Assembly: GCA_963726365.1 (NCBI GenBank)
Contig: CAVSCI010000026.1
Coordinates: 50,310-114,309, forward strand
Direction of reading: 5' to 3'
Source of the DNA: JAABQG01 sp963726365
GTDB lineage: Bacteria; Pseudomonadota; Gammaproteobacteria; Burkholderiales; Burkholderiaceae_C
Length of the DNA: 64,000 nucleotides
The translations under genes were made by a program, and so were the position numbers. The notes beneath the pieces were generated by a model. It was not told where the DNA came from, made no database searches, and worked only from the letters and a program-made list of their open reading frames with translations. Positions within the stretch are counted from its first letter, which is position 1, and each line of letters begins with the position of its first letter. Below are positions 1 through 10,270 of the stretch, piece after piece.

Positions 1-456
1 CGACGAAATAGCAGGGATGGCCGGCCTGCATGGCCACGCCGATCTCGCTGTCGGCCTTGAAACCGCCGATGCCGGGGCCGTGTCCGGCGCGCGGATCGAC
101 CACCACGAAGGGGCGCTTCAAAGGATCGACGACGACGCCCGGCAGCGGCTTGATCTTCACCAGCAGGTAGTTCACCGGCTTCTTGAACTGCGCGCGTCCA
201 GCACCAGTTCGGCGTCGAAGCTGAGCACATGGGGCACGCCCTTGGCCTTCTGCGCGTAGTACTGGTCGCTGCGCTGGCGCATCACGTCCCAGAACAGGAC
301 GGTGCGCTGCGCGGCATCCAGCATGTATTCACCGAGCGGCCCCCACGCCTGCAGCGCCTGGCTCATCGCGGCCGTCGCCGCCATGGCAGGGTGGGCATCT
401 GCCGCCGCGCCGGCGGACAGCGCCCGCCCAGACTTCTTGCTGGTTGACTTGGACAT
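1..456 (-). CDS. DUF3141 domain protein, N-terminal part (cut by window edge, frame-shifted)
   Basis: This is the beginning of a DUF3141 protein, a family distantly resembling polyhydroxyalkanoate synthases/alpha-beta hydrolases whose exact reaction is not established. The first ~90 residues (alanine/serine/lysine-rich leader, then RTVLFWDVMRQRSDQYY and PHVLSFDAELVLD) match the family start. The frame closes early, but the other frame continues with KPVNYLLVKIKPLPGVVVDP and VVDPRAGHGPGIGGFKADSE, the usual continuation, so one base is probably lost or gained near 180. The gene then runs off the left edge. A GGAGG sits about 8 nt before the ATG at 456. Family assignment is by remembered motifs; function is unknown. 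Confidence 0.75.
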
Positions 457-612
457 TCTGTTTTCCTCCGTCTATTGAAACACTGGCGAAGCCTGGCTGA
501 CGTCCGTCACGGCCTCGGAAAAGTCTAGCGCCACCTCATGGACTATTTGTGACGAATGTTTGACGAATGTCAGGAAACAAGGATTCACACCGTCGCGTGG
601 CTGCAGGCGGGC

Positions 613-1250
613 TTATTTCTGCTTTGGCGCCAATGCCTTGGGCGCGGGCTCGAGGCTCACGGCAAGGGCTTCGGTATAGGTCACCTCGATCTGGTCGCCC
701 TGTTTGACGACCTTGAACTGCTCCGGGTTCTGCACCTTGAGCACCGTCAGATTGCCGGTCGGCCCCTTGACCGTGATCGTGCTCGCCTTGGGATCAACAA
801 CGACGACCGTCACCAGCGCGGTGACCTGGCGGGCGCCGACACCGGCCGGCTGTTCCCCAGGCCGCGCTCCGGCCACGCCCTCGCGAACCGCCACAGCGCC
901 CGGGTCGCCCTTGGTCTTCTTCAGTTCGAGCGTCAGAGCCTGGGCATAACGCGCGACGATGCGGTCGCCGAGCTTGATCTGATCGAAGTTCTTCACTGCA
1001 TCGCTGGCCACGACCGTCTCGACGTTGCCTTTTGACCCTTTCAGCGACAAGGTGCGTGTCGCCTTGTCAATGGCCACGACTTGCGCGGAGACCTCCACCG
1101 TCTGGACCATCGAAGCCTTGCCGGGCTCGCTGGTCAATACCGCACCGCTGGCCGGCGCTGGGGTTTGTGCCATGGCGGCGGGGGCAAAGGCTCGCTGCGG
1201 ACAGTGCTAGAGCGAGGATTTGCGTCGGTTTTGGACAGGTGTTTTTTCAT
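613..1250 (-). CDS. Conserved exported protein of unknown function (frame-shifted N-terminus)
   Basis: The protein is about 210 residues. A 186-residue open frame carries two similar ~70-residue segments, each with a short beta-rich motif (TRTLSLKGSKGNVETV and ASTITVKGPTGNLTVLKV) followed by a K-x-GD-x-I motif (IKLGDRIVARYAQALTLEL and VKQGDQIEVTYTEALAVSL), so it looks like an internal duplication of a small beta domain. The likely true start is the ATG at 1250, preceded by GGAG: reading from there through two one-base shifts (about 1222 and 1190) gives MKKHLSKT, then ILALALSAASL and PAAMAQTPAP, a normal signal peptide ending in AMA. I do not recognise a named function. It diverges from the araC-type gene at 1450. 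Confidence 0.7.
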
Positions 1251-1449
1251 GGAAATATCTCCGTTAAGGTAAAAGGGAAAGGGCAAGTCCCGCTCCAGAA
1301 CCCGGAACAGGATGTGCTGACGAATCGCCGACGTCGAATCTATCAGCCTTCCCCCTTCGACAATTGATAAATTCTGACAGTACCTACGCGCATCAGGACT
1401 CTCCAACCTATGATGCTGCGCAAGGCCGAGCAACAACCCTCCCCCAACC

Positions 1450-2478
1450 ATGACATCCAACAGGATAGAACCCAAGGACGCCGTCCCGACTGTGCGCGTG
1501 GGTTCGCTGCTGGCTGTTCCCGTGGTGCTCAGGAGCCTGGGATTCGATCCGGCCGCGGTGTTGGCCGAGGTCGGCTTCGATCTGCGCTGGCTAGACGACC
1601 CGGACCATCACATGTCCTACGCAGCCCGCTGCAAACTGCTTGCCGATTGTGCAGCGCGCACCGATTGCCCACACTTCGGCCTCCTGGTCGGTCAACTTTC
1701 AGGCCTGCATTCGATGGGACTGGTGGGTCTGCTGGTGAAATCGTCGCCTGATGCAGGGACGGCTCTGAACAGCCTGGTTCGCTATCTCCATCTGCACGTC
1801 CGCGGCGCCTTGACGACCCTGCGGACACAAAACGACGTGGCAGTGTTCAGCTACGACATCTACGAAGTCGGGATCGCTGACACGATTCAGACCGGTGACG
1901 CCGCGGTAGCCTCGATGCTCAATATCATGCGCACGCTGTGCGGCCCCACCTGGACACCAATGGAGGTCTGGCTCGCCCACCGCGCGCCGGGAACGAGCGC
2001 GCCGTTTCGTCGCGTCTTTCACGCCCCGGTTCGTTTTGATGTCGCGCAATACGCCATGGTGTTTGATGCCCGATGGTTGAGCCATCCTCTTCCAGCAACC
2101 GACCCCGAGCAGCGCCACCTGTTGCAACAGGAGATCAGCCGGCTCGAAAACCAGTTCTCCCATAACCTGCCGGAGCAGCTGCGCCGGGTGCTGCGCACGG
2201 CCCTCACGACACGCTACACCGGGGCGGACCAGATCGCCGACATCTTTTCCATGCACCCGCGCACCCTGAGCCGTCGCCTGGCCGAATGCGGCGTGAGCTT
2301 CCAGGAACTGCTGGATGAGGGCCGCTTCGAAATTGCCCGCCAACTGCTGCGCGACTCCGCCATGGAAGTTCGTCAGATCGCCGACATGCTGGACTATGCC
2401 GACGCGAGTGCCTTCACGCGGGCGTTCCGGCGATGGAGCGGCACCACGCCAGCCCAATGGCGAAAAAACAGCCCATAG
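1450..2478 (+). CDS. AraC-family transcriptional regulator
   Basis: A 342-residue regulator with the two-part architecture of the OruR/ArgR-like AraC group: an N-terminal ligand-sensing domain (about 20-215) and a C-terminal pair of helix-turn-helix motifs (about 235-340). The DNA-binding part shows the expected MHPRTLSRRLAECGVSFQEL first helix pair and IADMLDYADASAFTRAFRRW second one. The gene is intact. It converges with the end of the efflux operon (outer-membrane channel gene ending at 2606), so its target cannot be told from position; neighbouring efflux genes or the divergent exported protein are possible. Family call is firm, ligand unknown. Confidence 0.9.
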   Translation: MTSNRIEPKDAVPTVRVGSLLAVPVVLRSLGFDPAAVLAEVGFDLRWLDDPDHHMSYAARCKLLADCAARTDCPHFGLLVGQLSGLHSMGLVGLLVKSSPDAGTALNSLVRYLHLHVRGALTTLRTQNDVAVFSYDIYEVGIADTIQTGDAAVASMLNIMRTLCGPTWTPMEVWLAHRAPGTSAPFRRVFHAPVRFDVAQYAMVFDARWLSHPLPATDPEQRHLLQQEISRLENQFSHNLPEQLRRVLRTALTTRYTGADQIADIFSMHPRTLSRRLAECGVSFQELLDEGRFEIARQLLRDSAMEVRQIADMLDYADASAFTRAFRRWSGTTPAQWRKNSP

Positions 2479-2605
2479 AAGATCCTGATTTCATAGCCGA
2501 GGATCGCCATTCGGCGTCGGGAGAAGGTGGAAAAATCATCTACTACAGGCGATTGAACGCCTGGTTCCACGGTCACTGATCGTTGGGTGACAGTCGCGGA
2601 AACAG

Positions 2606-4024
2606 TCACTTCGCCGGCGCCGCCATGGTCAGCGCATTGCCCTCGGCCATCCAGCCGCCGCCCATCGCCTTGTACAGGTTGATCGAGGCCTGCAGCAGGA
2701 CCTGCTGGGTTTGTGTGTAGCTGCAACTGGGCGTTGAACAGGCTGCGCTCGGCGTCAACCACTTCCAGGAAGCTGGTGTAGCCGTTGTCGTAGCGCAGCC
2801 GCGCCGTGTCGGCATAGACCTTCAGCGACTCGACCTGCCGGCGCTGCGTGGCCAGTTGCACACGGGTCCGGTCCTGGTCGATCAGCGCGTCGTTGACACC
2901 GCGAAACGCGTCCTGGATCGCCTTCTGATAAGCGAACAGGGCCTGCTGCTGCACCGATTCGGCCACCTGAACCTGCCCCGCCAGCAGCCCGGCGGTAAAA
3001 ATGGGCAGGCCGAGCGAGCCGCCGTACTGCCAGACCTTCGATGCGCCACCGAACAGGTCGGACAGGTTGCCGCTGGCAACCCCGAGCGCACCGGTCAGCG
3101 AGATGCTGGGGTAGTAGGCTGCCTTGGCGGCGCCGATCTGTGCATTGGCCGCGATCAGCTTCTGCTCGGCTTCGCGGATGTCCGGTCGGCGCTCCAGCAG
3201 GCTGGACGGCAGCCCCGCCGGGGCAACCGGCGCCGTCAGGGTGTCGATGTCCTTGCCGCGCGCGATGGGACCCGGGTTGCGGCCCAGCAGCACGCTCAGC
3301 GCGTTTTCCTGCTGGGCGATGGACTTCTCGAACTGCGGGATGGTGGCCAGCGCTTCCTGGTATTGCGACTGGTTCTGGCTCAGCTCCAGCAGCGAGATCA
3401 CACCGCCGGCATAGCGGTCCTGGAAGATCTTGTAGGAGTCGCCGCGGGACCGGGCCGTGGCCCGGGCGATCTCCAGTTGCCGGTCCAGATCACGCAGGTA
3501 GATGTAGCCGCCGGCCACGCTGGAAACCAGCGTAAGGATGACGCCTTGCCGACCCTCTTCGCTGGCGACGATCTGCGCGCGCGCCGCTTCGCTCTGGCGG
3601 CGGATCTTGCCCCACAGGTCGAGTTCCCAGCTGGCGCCGAGCAGCACATCGTAGGTGTTGTAAGTCGTGCTCACCGCATCGGCGCCGGCAATGCTGCCGC
3701 GCTGGCGGCTGGCATCGGCGCCCAGACCGACCTGCGGATAGAGCTGCGACCGTGTGATGCCGTAGCGGCCCGCGTATTCCTCGATGCGCGCCGTGGCGAT
3801 CAGCAGATCCTTGTTCTCGCGCAGAGCCTCGACGACCAGGGCATTGAGCACCGGGTCGTTGAACTGCTGCCACCATTCGGTGTTGGCAAGCTCCTTGGCA
3901 TCCTGATCGCTCACGCGCCAGGCGGGCGGGCTGTCAACGGTGGGGCGCACGTAGTTCGGCCCGACCATGCAGCCGCCGACCATCAAACACATCGCGGCGA
4001 CAAGTGCGGTTCTGTCTTACGCAT
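2606..4024 (-). CDS. Outer-membrane efflux lipoprotein, OprM/NodT type (frame-shifted)
   Basis: This is the TolC/OprM-type outer-membrane channel of the adjacent RND pump, about 470 residues. A lipobox-like segment MCLMVGGC followed by MVGPNYVRPTVDSPPAW is typical of the family; the coiled-coil duplicated OEP domain follows, with family motifs such as LLERRPDIREAEQKLIAANA and AYYPSISLTGALG. Two one-base errors are evident: near 4005 (MRKTE followed in another frame by ALVAA) and near 2727, after which the other frame completes the protein with LLQASINLYKAMGGGWM and stops at 2606. The ATG at 4024 overlaps the last codons of the pump gene by 8 bases, implying translational coupling. Confidence 0.85.
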
Positions 4025-7000
4025 GCTGGCCTCCTTCGGCAGCCTTGGGCACCGGGTCGCCAGCGCCTGGCGGCGGACCCTTACCCTTGTGGCTCATCTT
4101 CTCGACCACGTAGAAGGTCACCGGAATGATGAAGATGGCGATGAAGGTGGCCGCCAGCATGCCGCCGATCACCGTGCTGCCCATCACCTGGCGCGAAATC
4201 GCGCCGGCGCCGGTGGCGATGGCCAGCGGCACGCAGCCGAGGATGAAGGCGAAGGAGGTCATCAGGATCGGCCGCAGGCGCAGGCGCGCGCCCTCGAGCG
4301 TGGCATCGATCAGCGAAGCTTGCCCTTCTCGTGCTCCATCTTGGCGAATTCGACGATCAGGATGGCGTTCTTCGCGGCCAGGCCGATCAGCATGACCAGG
4401 CCGATCTGCGCATAGACGTTGTTCTCCTGGCCGCGCAACAGCAGCGCGGCAAAGGCGCCGGCCACGGCGATCGGCGTGCCGAGCAGCACGGAGAACGGCA
4501 GCGACCAGCTCTCGTACTGCGCCGCCAGGATCAGGAACACGCACAGCAGCGAGAAGGCGAAGATCACCATCGGCGAAATGCCCTGCTGCGCCTTCTGCTC
4601 CTGGAACGACATGCCCATGTAGTCGTAGCCCATCTCCCTCGGCATGGTCTCGGCGAACACCTCCTCCAGCGCGCTCATGGCCTGCGCCGAACTGTAGCCC
4701 GGCGCGGCGGAGGCGTTGATCTGCGCGCTGCGGTACAGGTTGTAGCGCATGGTGAATTCCGGCCCGGAAACGTTGCGCACCGAGGTCAGCGCCGACAGCG
4801 GCACCGTCTCGCCCTTGTCGTTGCGCACGTAGAACTGGCCGACGTTCTCGATGTTGGTGCGGTAGTCGCCTTCGGCCTGGACGTAGACCTGCCACTGGCG
4901 GCCGAACCGGTTGAAGTAGTTGATGAAGCCGCTGCCCAGGAAGCTCTGCAGCGTCTTGTAGACGTCGCTGAGGTTGACGCCCTGCTTGAGCACCTTGTCG
5001 CGGTCCACGTCGACGAAGACCTGCGGCACCGTCGGCCGGAAGGTCGTGGAGACGCTGGCCAGCTCCGGGCGCTTTTTCGCGGCCTCGATGAACTTGGTGG
5101 TGTTCTCCGCCAGGAACGCGACGTCCTTGCCGGCGCGGTCTTCGAGAATGAAGGTGACGCCGCCCGAGGTGCCGACGCCGGGAATGGCCGGCGGCGGGAA
5201 GGCAAAGCCGATGGCGCCGCGGATGCCGCCGAGCTTCTTCGTCAGCTCGGCCTTGATCGCGGTGTATTGCTCCTCGGGCTTCTTGCGCTCGGCCCAGTCC
5301 TTCAGCGTGATGAAGAAGAAGGCGCTGTAGGTGTTCGTCACGTGGCTCAGCATGCTGTAGCCGACGACGGTGGTCACGTACTTCACGCCCGGCGTCGTCA
5401 TGATGATCTCCTCGGCCTGCCTGGCGACTCGTCGGTGCGCTGCAGCGAGGCGGCATCGGGCAGCTGGACGCCGGCGAAGACATAGCCCTGGTCTTCCTCG
5501 GGCAGGAAGCCGGCGGGCACGATTTTGCCGAAGAACCCGATGCCACGGCCACCGCCGCCAGGAAGACGAGACTGATCAGGCTCCTGCGGATGGCGAAGCG
5601 GCAGATGCCGACATAGCCGTTGGTCACCTGGCCGAACATCCGGTTGAAGCCGTCGAAGAACTTCTGCAGCGGGCCGGTGCCCTTGACCTTCGGCTTGAGC
5701 AGCAGGGCGCACAGCGCCGGGCTGAGCGTCAGCGCGTTGAACGCGGAGATGAGCACCGAGATGGCGATGGTGACGGCGAACTGCTGGTAGAGCTGGCCGG
5801 TGATGCCCGGGATGAAGGCGGTCGGGATGAACACGGCGGCCAGGATGAGCGCGATGGCGATGACCGGGCCGGAGACCTCCTCCATCGCCTTGAGCGTCGC
5901 GTCCTTGGGCGACATGCCGTGCTCGATGTGGTGCTCCACCGCCTCGACGACGACGATGGCGTCGTCGACGACCAGGCCGATGGCCAGCACCAGCCCGAAC
6001 AGCGACAGGGTGTTGATGGAGAAGCCGAACAGCGGGAAGAGCACGAAGGTGCCGACCAGCGACACCGGCACCGCCAGCAGCGGGATCAGCGTCGCCCGCC
6101 AGCCCTGCAGGAAGATGAAGACCACGAGGATGACCAGGACCAGCGCCTCGATCAGGGTGTGCTTGATTTCCTTGATGCCCTCGGTGACCGCCAGGGTGGT
6201 GTCGAGGGAGACCACGTAGTCCAGGTCCGCCGGGAAGCGCTCCTTGAGCTCCTCCATCAGCTTCTTGGCGCCGTCGGCGGCCTCGATGGCGTTGGAGCCC
6301 GGCATCTGGTAGAGGGCGATCAGGGCGGCCGGCTTGCCGTTGAGCCGGCCGTGCAGGTTGTAGGTCTGCGCGCCCAGTTCGATGCGGGCGACGTCCTTCA
6401 GGCGGACGATGGAGCCGTCGGGGTTGGCCCGCACCACGATCTTGCCGAATTCCTCCTCGGTCTGCAGCCGCCCCTGGGCGCGGACCGCGTAGGTGAACTC
6501 CTGCCCCTTGGGCACCGGCTCCGCGCCGATCTGCCCGGCGGGGTTCACCTTGTTCTGGGCGTTGATGGCGTTGATGATCTCGGGGATGGTGATGTTGAGC
6601 TTGGCCAGCTGGTCCGGCTTGACCCAGAACCGCATGGCGTACTGGCCGGCGCCGAACACGGTGACGCTGGCGATCCCCTTCACCCGGGTCATCTGGTCGT
6701 TGATGTTGATGTAGGCGTAGTTGGCCAGGAAGACGTTGTCGTAGGTGCCTTTCGGCGAGTAGAGGGCGAACATGATCAGCGGCGACGAGGTCGACTTGGC
6801 CACCGTGACGCCGTAGTTGCGCACATCCGCGGGCAGCTGCGACTCGGCCTGCCCCTGGCGCATCTGCGCCAGCACCTGGTCGGTGTTCGCGTCGGTGTCG
6901 ACGTCGAAGTTGACGTTCAGCGTCATCTGGCCGTTGTTGGCGTTGATCGAGTACATGTAGTTCATGTTGTCCACGCCGGACATCTGCTGCTCGATCGGGG

Positions 7001-7187
7001 TGGCCACCGACTGCTCGACCGTCAGGGCGTCCGCGCCGGTGTAGGTGGTCTTGACCTGGATCTCCGGCGGGACGATGTCGGGGAACTGGGCGATCGGCAG
7101 CCCCGCCATGGCGACCAGGCCGATGATGACCATCAGGATGGAGATCACCATCGCCACGATCGGGCGGTTGATGAAGAACTTGGACAT
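4017..7187 (-). CDS. RND multidrug efflux transporter, HAE1/AcrB family (three frame shifts)
   Basis: About 1056 residues when the frames are joined, the normal length of a HAE1 inner-membrane proton/drug antiporter. It begins MSKFFINRPIVAMVISI, with periplasmic porter segments (PPEIQVKTTYTGADALTVEQ), the first membrane block, and the proton-relay motif in TM4 (LAIGLVVDDAIVVVEAVEHH). Frame changes lie near 5530, 5420 and 4318; after each, the expected family sequence resumes in another frame (GFFGKIVPAGFLPEEDQGY, then TTPGVKYVTTVVGYSM, finally DATLEGARLRLRPILMTSFA). Gene order adaptor-pump-channel and close packing (6 bp after the adaptor, 8 bp overlap with the channel) show a three-gene operon. 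Substrates cannot be inferred. Confidence 0.93.
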   Translation of the reverse strand: MSKFFINRPIVAMVISILMVIIGLVAMAGLPIAQFPDIVPPEIQVKTTYTGADALTVEQSVATPIEQQMSGVDNMNYMYSINANNGQMTLNVNFDVDTDANTDQVLAQMRQGQAESQLPADVRNYGVTVAKSTSSPLIMFALYSPKGTYDNVFLANYAYININDQMTRVKGIASVTVFGAGQYAMRFWVKPDQLAKLNITIPEIINAINAQNKVNPAGQIGAEPVPKGQEFTYAVRAQGRLQTEEEFGKIVVRANPDGSIVRLKDVARIELGAQTYNLHGRLNGKPAALIALYQMPGSNAIEAADGAKKLMEELKERFPADLDYVVSLDTTLAVTEGIKEIKHTLIEALVLVILVVFIFLQGWRATLIPLLAVPVSLVGTFVLFPLFGFSINTLSLFGLVLAIGLVVDDAIVVVEAVEHHIEHGMSPKDATLKAMEEVSGPVIAIALILAAVFIPTAFIPGITGQLYQQFAVTIAISVLISAFNALTLSPALCALLLKPKVKGTGPLQKFFDGFNRMFGQVTNGYVGICRFAIRRSLISLVFLAAVAVASGSSAKSCPPASCPRKTRAMSSPASSCPMPPRCSAPTSRQAGRGDHHDDAGREVRDHRRRLQHAEPRDEHLQRLLLHHAEGLGRAQEARGAIHRDQGRADEEARRHPRRHRLCLPAAGHSRRRHLGRRHLHSRRPRRQGRRVPGGEHHQVHRGREKAPGAGQRLHDLPADGAAGLRRRGPRQGAQAGRQPQRRLQDAAELPGQRLHQLLQPVRPPVAGLRPGRRRLPHQHRERRPVLRAQRQGRDGAAVGADLGAQRFRAGIHHALQPVPQRADQRLRRAGLQFGAGHERAGGGVRRDHAEGDGLRLHGHVVPGAEGAAGHFADGDLRLLAAVRVPDPGGAVRELVAAVLRAARHADRRGRRLCRAAVARPGEQRLCADRPGHADRPGREERHPDRRIRQDGAREGQASLIDATLEGARLRLRPILMTSFAFILGCVPLAIATGAGAISRQVMGSTVIGGMLAATFIAIFIIPVTFYVVEKMSHKGKGPPPGAGDPVPKAAEGGQHA

Positions 7188-7193
7188 GGCGGC

Positions 7194-8430
7194 TTACCCC
7201 TTGCTCGCGGGCTTGGCCGGCGCCGATGCGGGCGCTCGCCGGCTTCGCCGTCCGGATCAAAGGGCTTCGGGATGCGACCGCGCCCGGCCTTGACCTTCTG
7301 GATCCCCTCGACCACGATCTTCTCGCCGGGCTTGAGCCCTTCGTCGATGACCCACTGGGAGCCGATCCGCTCGCCGGGCGTGACCGTCCGGATCTCGACC
7401 GTGTTGTCGGCGCCGACCACCGCGACCAGGTATTTCCCCTGCATTTCCGTCACCGCGCGCTGGGGGACCAGCAGCGCACCCTTCTCACCGCGTGGTCGCC
7501 CGGACCATGGCGAACTGGCCCGGGCGCAGGCAGGTTCCCCGGGTTGGGGAACAGGCCCGAGCTTCAACGTGCCGGTCGTCGCGTCCACCTGCCGGTCGAG
7601 CAGGGAGAACTTGCCCTTGTGGGGGTAGAGCGCTGCCATCGGCCAGGATCAGTTCGAGCGGCACGTCTTCGGCCTTTCCCGGCGGCGTACCTCGCCTGAA
7701 ATTGAGGTACTCCCGCTCGCTGATAGAGAAGTACACCTTGATCGGATCGACCGTCGAGACGGTGGTCAATTCCGCTGTGGCGCCGGGCCCAGCAGGTCGC
7801 CGATCTGCGCCTTGGCGATGCCGGCGATGCCGTTGATCGGTGAGGTGATCCGGGTGAAGTCGAGGTTCAGCTTGGCGTTCTCCAGCGCCGCCGTGGCCTG
7901 ATCGAGGGCCGCCCGCGTGGACAACTCGGATCCGGTGGCGTCGTCCAGGTCCTTCTGGCTGACCGCGTTCTTCTCGGCCAGCGGCTTGATGCGCTCCAGG
8001 TTGGCCACGGCCGTGTCGTCCATCGCCTTCTGCTTGCTGCGCGCGGCTGCGGCCTGCTCCACGGCGGCCTGGAAGGTGCGCGGGTCGATCTCGAAGAGGA
8101 CCTGCCCCTTCTTGACGGCGTCGCCTTCCGGTAGTTCTGCTTGATCAGGTAGCCGGTCACCTGCGGCCGGATCGTCGCGTTGACAACGCCGTCGAGGGTG
8201 CCGACCCATTCCCTGTAAACGGGAACGTCTTTCTGGATGACGCTCATGACATCGACAACGGGCGGCGCGGGCGGTGGCGGCGCCGCCTTGTCACACGCGG
8301 CCACCAGCAGCATCGCCACACAGGCGGCCACGATGGCGGACTTCCGAACCACCCCGGCCTGCGGCGATGGATTCCGGTCGCTACGGCCCAGGATGGCTCC
8401 GAAACGGTTCAGCTTGTTTGAAGTTGACAT
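7194..8430 (-). CDS. RND efflux periplasmic adaptor, AcrA/MexA type (multiple frame shifts)
   Basis: Membrane-fusion lipoprotein of the tripartite pump, about 412 residues. The start at 8430 (MSTSNKLNRF, with AGGTGG upstream) leads into a hydrophobic segment and lipobox AMLLVAACDK. Then come the lipoyl/hairpin parts (RPQVTGYLIKQNYR, KKGQVLFEIDPRTFQAAVEQ, the alpha-hairpin QKDLDDATGSE), the beta-barrel (DPIKVYFSISEREYLNFR) and the membrane-proximal domain (VPQRAVTEMQGKYLVAVV). These pieces lie in alternating frames with breaks around 8130, 7780, 7640, 7545, 7490 and 7240, the densest error patch of the window. The correct frame ends at 7194 just before the pump start. Function is firm; exact residues are not. 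Confidence 0.85.
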
Positions 8431-8886
8431 AAATGACCACCTGATACGTTGTGACTGAAGTGCGCGAAGCGCTCGTCCGGGCAAGCGCGAGCCGGCTCCA
8501 GTTTAGCCGGACAAAGCGCTAAATTGGACCGTTGAGCGACATGCCGACTGGAATCGGTCGCAGCCCGCGCAGCACCTGACACTGAAAGACGCCAGCGCCG
8601 CCTTGCCATCCGTGCCGTGCCTGGCTTCTGCGTTGCCGAGCGAGCTTACACACCTGCCGCTCGAATCGCTTGACACTTTCAGACAATGGACGCCCGCTTT
8701 GGCGGCACGTCGCAACAATGTTTCCGTCGGCCTGGCAGTTCAGGCCTGCAGTGACGGGACACCCTTGGCGTGCACGACGACACGGCGGGACTGAGTAACC
8801 CCGGTACGCTATAATATAAGTAGCGTGGAACGGCCATTGGACGCTGGGAAAAGGCCAAAAACACCATGGATTAAGTGCCAAAACCG
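8431..8886. other. 456-bp intergenic region upstream of the RND operon
   Basis: It lies between the start of the adaptor gene and the end of the small outer-membrane-type gene, both leftward, so it should hold the efflux promoter. I see no credible gene. The left part, near 8431-8560, must contain the operon promoter, but no clear -35/-10 pair could be chosen by eye. The right part carries a minus-strand copy of the dispersed repeat described at 8807-8859. Confidence 0.6.
8807..8859 (-). repeat. Dispersed repeat, family 1, copy 1
   Basis: Read on the minus strand it contains TTTGGCC, then TTCCCAGCGTCCAATGG, and ends in a hairpin CGCTA with TAGCG (8807-8811 pairing with 8821-8825). The same order of blocks recurs at 16399, 20026, 24294, 43793 and 52561. 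The consensus I derive by eye is TTTGGCC-N2-TCCCAGCGTCGAATGG, then TCATTGTTTGCTAT, N7, ATAGC. Confidence 0.6.
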
Positions 8887-9546
8887 TCAGAAAGCGACGC
8901 CCAACGACCCCACGAAGATCTGCGCTGACGATCCCGGGTTGAACCAGTAACCGCCCAGGGTGACCGCGCCCCAGGTGAGCTGCGCAAACGGCCCCCGCTG
9001 GAAGCTGCGGTCGCCACCGTAGATGTTGGTGCGCTGGCCGGCCAACCCGAAGCGAAGCCAGGCAACCGGGCGCCACCCCAGCTCGCTCCACGCATAGGTA
9101 TAGCTTTGTGTGTCTGCCTGGCGGTTGCGCACATACTCGGCCTCGACGTAGAGGTCGATCTGGCGCCAGGCCAGACTGGCCTCGAGCCCGGGCACGAAGG
9201 CTTGCGTCCTGCCCCAGGCGCCGCCGAGCAGCGGCGTCAGCTCCCAGGTGAAGGTGTCGCCGCCGGAGAAGTTCCAGCCGACAAAGGCTGAACGCGCGCC
9301 GATCGATTCGTAGTTGATGCGGGCTTCCAGATGCAGCGGGCCCCTATCAGCGGTGGCAATGCCCGAGGTGTAGTTCTGTCCGCCGCGAACCACGGTGGGA
9401 TAGGCCGTCACGGCAAACGCCCATGGAGCCGGTGCGTCCGGTGGGGTGCTGGGCCCGACGGGCTTGTCCTCGCCGGCCCATGCCGCGGCGGCCATCAGGA
9501 TCGCAGCAGCCGCGCAACCGGCCCGACGCGGCTGGCCGGCGTTCAT
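8887..9546 (-). CDS. Putative outer-membrane protein of unknown function
   Basis: A 219-residue protein with a clear signal peptide (MNAGQPRRAGCAAAAILMAA, cleavage after AWA) and a mature part rich in alternating polar/hydrophobic strands with many W, Y and G residues (FVGWNFSGGDTFTWELTPLL, SYTYAWSELGWRPVAWLRFG). It ends in phenylalanine, as outer-membrane beta-barrels usually do, so I read it as an 8-10 stranded barrel. It overlaps the upstream VIT-like gene by ATGA, so the two are translated together. I do not recognise a named family; no enzymatic motif is visible. Confidence 0.65.
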   Translation of the reverse strand: MNAGQPRRAGCAAAAILMAAAAWAGEDKPVGPSTPPDAPAPWAFAVTAYPTVVRGGQNYTSGIATADRGPLHLEARINYESIGARSAFVGWNFSGGDTFTWELTPLLGGAWGRTQAFVPGLEASLAWRQIDLYVEAEYVRNRQADTQSYTYAWSELGWRPVAWLRFGLAGQRTNIYGGDRSFQRGPFAQLTWGAVTLGGYWFNPGSSAQIFVGSLGVAF

Positions 9547-10214
9547 CCGCCGAGCGCGTTGATCGCGACCACCAGCCCGCTACCCAGCCCGATCATGATC
9601 AGGCCGACTTTCCAGCTGCCGAAACCCGCGTAGCGCCCGAGCCCCATGCCCCCAAGGAACAGCATCGCCAGCGCGACGGCCCGGGAGACACTCTTCGCCA
9701 CCCCGACCTCGTCAAACATCATGAACGGCAGTACGACGGGAAAGGTCGCGCCCACCACGATCAGAAAGATCGCCAGCGCGGCCAGCGCATCGCCCCGGTT
9801 GAGCTCGGGGCGTGCCGGCACGTCGGGCAATGCCAGGACGCGCCCGCGAATCGCCTCGATCTCCGTGCTGGAGACCAGGCCCGCCGCACCTTTCGACAGC
9901 GAACGCTCGATCAGTCCACGCCCGGCCTGCGCGTCGGGCGCGCCACGCACCGCATGAATCAAGCTCAGCACCCTGCCGCGATCGGTGACGGTGCGAACCA
10001 GGTACATCACCGCATCGACCAGCCCCCATGCCAGGTTGCAGCCCAGCGCGGCGATGAACATGGTGCGGATCTGCGCATCGCCCTGCTCCGCCACCGAGAC
10101 CGCGCCGGTGAAGGTCAGCGCCATGAACAGACCGAAAAGCATCTCCGAAACCCGGTCCACCGGGCTAAGCACCGGCTCACGCACGGTTCGCGCAGGATTT
10201 TTCGTGTCATTCAT
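9543..10214 (-). CDS. VIT1/CCC1-like integral membrane protein
   Basis: About 223 residues with a cytoplasmic N-terminus, two membrane segments (about 25-75), a soluble middle (about 80-140) and three further membrane segments to the end (ALAALAIFLIVVGATFPVVL, SRAVALAMLFLGGMGLGRYA, VGLIMIGLGSGLVVAINALG). The layout resembles VIT/CCC1 vacuolar iron transporter-like proteins of proteobacteria, but the metal-binding residues of the characterised transporters are not evident, so the iron role is only a guess. I chose the ATG at 10214; an ATG at 10235 is also in frame. It overlaps the outer-membrane-type gene by 4 bases and follows the DUF5329 gene by about 56 bp. Confidence 0.6.
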   Translation of the reverse strand: MNDTKNPARTVREPVLSPVDRVSEMLFGLFMALTFTGAVSVAEQGDAQIRTMFIAALGCNLAWGLVDAVMYLVRTVTDRGRVLSLIHAVRGAPDAQAGRGLIERSLSKGAAGLVSSTEIEAIRGRVLALPDVPARPELNRGDALAALAIFLIVVGATFPVVLPFMMFDEVGVAKSVSRAVALAMLFLGGMGLGRYAGFGSWKVGLIMIGLGSGLVVAINALGG

Positions 10215-10270
10215 GGATGTCTCTTGGTTTAACATGAAAGAACGCCGTCATTGCGATGACGGCCGTCAGC

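Noticed and set aside
5370..7628. Very long open frame antisense to the RND pump gene
   Set aside because: It is the mirror of a high-GC coding region; its composition (D, H, R, G and V repeats) has no family motif and the opposite strand encodes a clear HAE1 transporter.
4017..8430. RND operon as a decayed pseudogene cluster
   Set aside because: All functional motifs remain in one of the frames and breaks are single bases, which suits sequence error better than decay.
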